Source: Pirellulaceae bacterium (GTDB lineage Bacteria > Planctomycetota > Planctomycetia > Pirellulales > Pirellulaceae). From it: DNA of 33,813 nucleotides. Below the pieces are notes generated by a model, which saw only the letters and a list, made by a program, of their open reading frames with translations, was not told the DNA's origin and ran no database searches. The stretch lies in assembly GCA_013002105.1 (NCBI GenBank), contig JABDKS010000823.1, positions 1-33,813 on the forward strand, given 5' to 3'. Below, piece by piece: positions 32,097 to 33,813 of this stretch (position 1 is its first letter; each line of letters starts with the position of its first letter). Made by a program: the position numbers and the translations under genes.

Positions 32097-33791
32097 ATGG
32101 ATCCGCATCCGTATGGTTGGATGAGTCTATTGCCGCCGATCATTGCGATCGTCTTAGCGATCGTGACACGGCGGGCGGTGGTGTCGTTGCTGCTGGGGAT
32201 TTTCGTGGGCGCCCTCGTGACGACTCATGGCAATCTACCACTGGCGATTCACGATTTTTTCGAAGTCCATTTGTGGCCCACGCTGATCGATCCCGGCAAG
32301 CTTCGTGTTTTTGCGTTTACGCTATTGATGGGAGCGATGGTCGGTGTGATCTCGCGAGGCGGGGGCATGCAGGGACTGATTCACAAAATCTCGCCGTTTG
32401 CCAAGACGCGACGGGGCGGCCAGCTGACGACGTGGGTCTTGGGTTGGGTGATTTTTTTTGATGATTACGCAAATACGATTTTGTTGGGCAGCACCCTGCG
32501 TTCGCTGTGCGATCGACTGAATATTTCGCGCGAAAAATTGGCTTACATGGTCGATTCAACCGCGGCACCGATCGCCAGTGTGGCGTTGTTGTCGACTTGG
32601 ATTGCCGTGGAGATCGATTACATCGAAGACGGTTTAGGGCAGGTTGGTCATGCGGGGTCGGTCAACGCAATGAGCCTGTTCGTGGCTAGCATCCCTTATC
32701 GGTTTTACGTCGTCGGCGCGCTGCTATTTGTTCCCATGGTCGCGATCTTGGGACGCGAGTTTGGACCGATGCTCCGAGCCGAACAGGAATGTCGACGTCA
32801 AGGTGATCGTGACACGCGTCGGCAAGTCACGTCGTCGCAGGCAACCTTGGAAACAGAGTACGCCGCGATCGATCCGCATCGAGCGAGATGGTACAACGCG
32901 GCGGTGCCGATTCTGATCACGTTGGCTGTCGTGATCTGGCTGCTGTACATCACCGGTCGAGCGTCGTTGCTGGCCGATGGTGTGACCGATGGTGCGGGAT
33001 TGCAAGACATTATCGGTGCCGCAGACTCCAGTTTGGCTCTGCAGTACGGATCTTTGGCCGGTTTGATCGCGGCCGGCATGCTGTGTTGGACGCAGCGGTT
33101 ACTTGACATGCGTCAGATCATGCATGCGGCTGCGCAGGGAGCGCAGGTCGTACTGCCGGCACTGGTGATTTTGTGGTCCGCGTCAACGCTGTCGCGACTG
33201 ACCGGCAGCAAATCGGTCGAAGGGCAATCACCGACCGTCTCGTTTGAGTATCAGGATCACCGGTTATCGACCGGTGACTATTTGGCAGCGATGTTGCTGC
33301 CCAGCGCATCGGGGTCGGCCGACGAAGGTGTCGCATCGCAATCTTTGACAATCAAACTGCTGCCCACTGTGATTTTTGTGCTGGCCGCCGTGCTTTCGTT
33401 TGCTACCGGTACCAGTTTTGGAACCATGGGAATTCTGATGCCCATGGTCGTTGCGTTCGGGTGCCGATACTTAATCGATCAGACCGGTGCGATAGATCCG
33501 GGCGATCCGTTGCTGCTAACGTCAATTGCCAGCGTGTTGTCGGGTGCTGTCTTTGGGGACCATTGTTCGCCCATCTCCGATACCACGGTTCTGTCGTCTC
33601 AGGCATCGGCTTGTGATCACATGGCGCATGTTTTGACGCAGATCCCGTATGCCTTGCTGGTTGGCGGCGTCGCAATTTTGTTGGGAACGCTGCCGATCGG
33701 CTGGGGCGTGTCTGTCTGGCTGCTGCTACCGTTGCAAGTGCTTGCGTTGCTGACATTTCTGCGTCTGGTGGGACGCAAGGTCGATGCGTGA
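32097..33791 (+). CDS. NhaC-family Na+/H+ antiporter
   Basis: A 564-aa integral membrane protein that would exchange Na+ (or another cation or organic ion) for protons. About 12 hydrophobic segments are visible. Family blocks are VIFFDDYANTILLGSTLR near residue 118, MVDSTAAPIASVALLSTWIA near 152, FATGTSFGTMGILMPMV near 435 and FGDHCSPISDTTVLSSQASA near 485, whose Asp residues lie in the transport core. A hydrophilic loop around residues 222-262 (RRQGDRDTRRQVTSSQ) divides the helices. The product is longer than the ~450-500 aa of typical NhaC. The ATG at 32097 is selected because MDPHPYGWMSLLPPIIAI leads straight into helix 1; the open frame from 32010 only translates the intergenic repeat. 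It is complete, with its stop 22 bases before the window end. Confidence 0.88.
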   Translation: MDPHPYGWMSLLPPIIAIVLAIVTRRAVVSLLLGIFVGALVTTHGNLPLAIHDFFEVHLWPTLIDPGKLRVFAFTLLMGAMVGVISRGGGMQGLIHKISPFAKTRRGGQLTTWVLGWVIFFDDYANTILLGSTLRSLCDRLNISREKLAYMVDSTAAPIASVALLSTWIAVEIDYIEDGLGQVGHAGSVNAMSLFVASIPYRFYVVGALLFVPMVAILGREFGPMLRAEQECRRQGDRDTRRQVTSSQATLETEYAAIDPHRARWYNAAVPILITLAVVIWLLYITGRASLLADGVTDGAGLQDIIGAADSSLALQYGSLAGLIAAGMLCWTQRLLDMRQIMHAAAQGAQVVLPALVILWSASTLSRLTGSKSVEGQSPTVSFEYQDHRLSTGDYLAAMLLPSASGSADEGVASQSLTIKLLPTVIFVLAAVLSFATGTSFGTMGILMPMVVAFGCRYLIDQTGAIDPGDPLLLTSIASVLSGAVFGDHCSPISDTTVLSSQASACDHMAHVLTQIPYALLVGGVAILLGTLPIGWGVSVWLLLPLQVLALLTFLRLVGRKVDA

Positions 33792-33813
33792 GGTGATCGC
33801 GACTGCCGCGATT

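Noticed and set aside
1..33813. Insertion sequence, prophage or genomic island
   Set aside because: No transposase, integrase, tRNA-associated repeat or abrupt composition change was seen; gene content is ordinary chromosomal.

Overview
The window reads as a chromosomal segment of a planctomycete, most likely a Rhodopirellula-like member of the Pirellulaceae. The signs are a prepilin-like DUF1559 protein, an adjacent DUF1800/DUF1501 pair, a large secreted prolyl-oligopeptidase-type hydrolase, moderately high GC, loosely packed genes on both strands and frequent TTG/GTG starts. This placement rests on gene content, not on a database search. I see no rRNA, tRNA, CRISPR array, insertion sequence or phage gene.

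Left part (1-9223): mutL is followed by a decaying array of short palindromic repeats and a nitrilase-family amidase. A small histidine-rich secreted protein follows, preceded by a very good sigma-54 promoter match and an inverted repeat, and ending in a clear intrinsic terminator. Next come a PlsC-type acyltransferase overlapping an organophosphate-type MFS transporter, and, convergent and only 7 nt away, a secreted alpha/beta hydrolase.

Middle part (9224-20765): three tightly packed genes encode a secreted protein of unknown function, a DUF1800 protein and a Tat-exported DUF1501 protein. A response regulator fused to an RsbW-like ATPase fold and a zinc alcohol dehydrogenase lie on the minus strand. 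Divergent from the dehydrogenase is a very short stand-alone protein with the zinc site of FtsH (M41) peptidases. A DUF1559 prepilin-like gene has 14-bp tandem repeats and a sigma-70 promoter overlapped by a palindrome upstream. A small secreted Cys/His-bearing protein with its own terminator and a DUF4173-like membrane protein close the region.

Right part (20766-33813): amino-acid catabolism genes cluster here. They are astA (arginine N-succinyltransferase), an unusual class III aminotransferase, a two-CBS-domain protein, a BioD/DUF1611-like P-loop NTPase, an M20 carboxypeptidase-G2-like hydrolase and a flavin-reductase-like protein. The last three form one minus-strand operon. The set looks like a variant of the arginine succinyltransferase route lacking recognisable astB, astD and astE within the window. 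An EamA transporter follows, then a multi-spanning membrane protein whose stop overlaps the TTG start of a membrane-anchored MutS homologue without mismatch-recognition domains, then an NhaC-type Na+/H+ antiporter.

Short tandem repeats with unrelated unit lengths (10, 14, 15/16, 17, 26 and about 40 bp) sit in many intergenic regions, several within a few bases of start codons. The most interesting items are the AST-like cluster, the membrane-MutS pair, the mini-M41 protein and the sigma-54 control of the His-rich protein.
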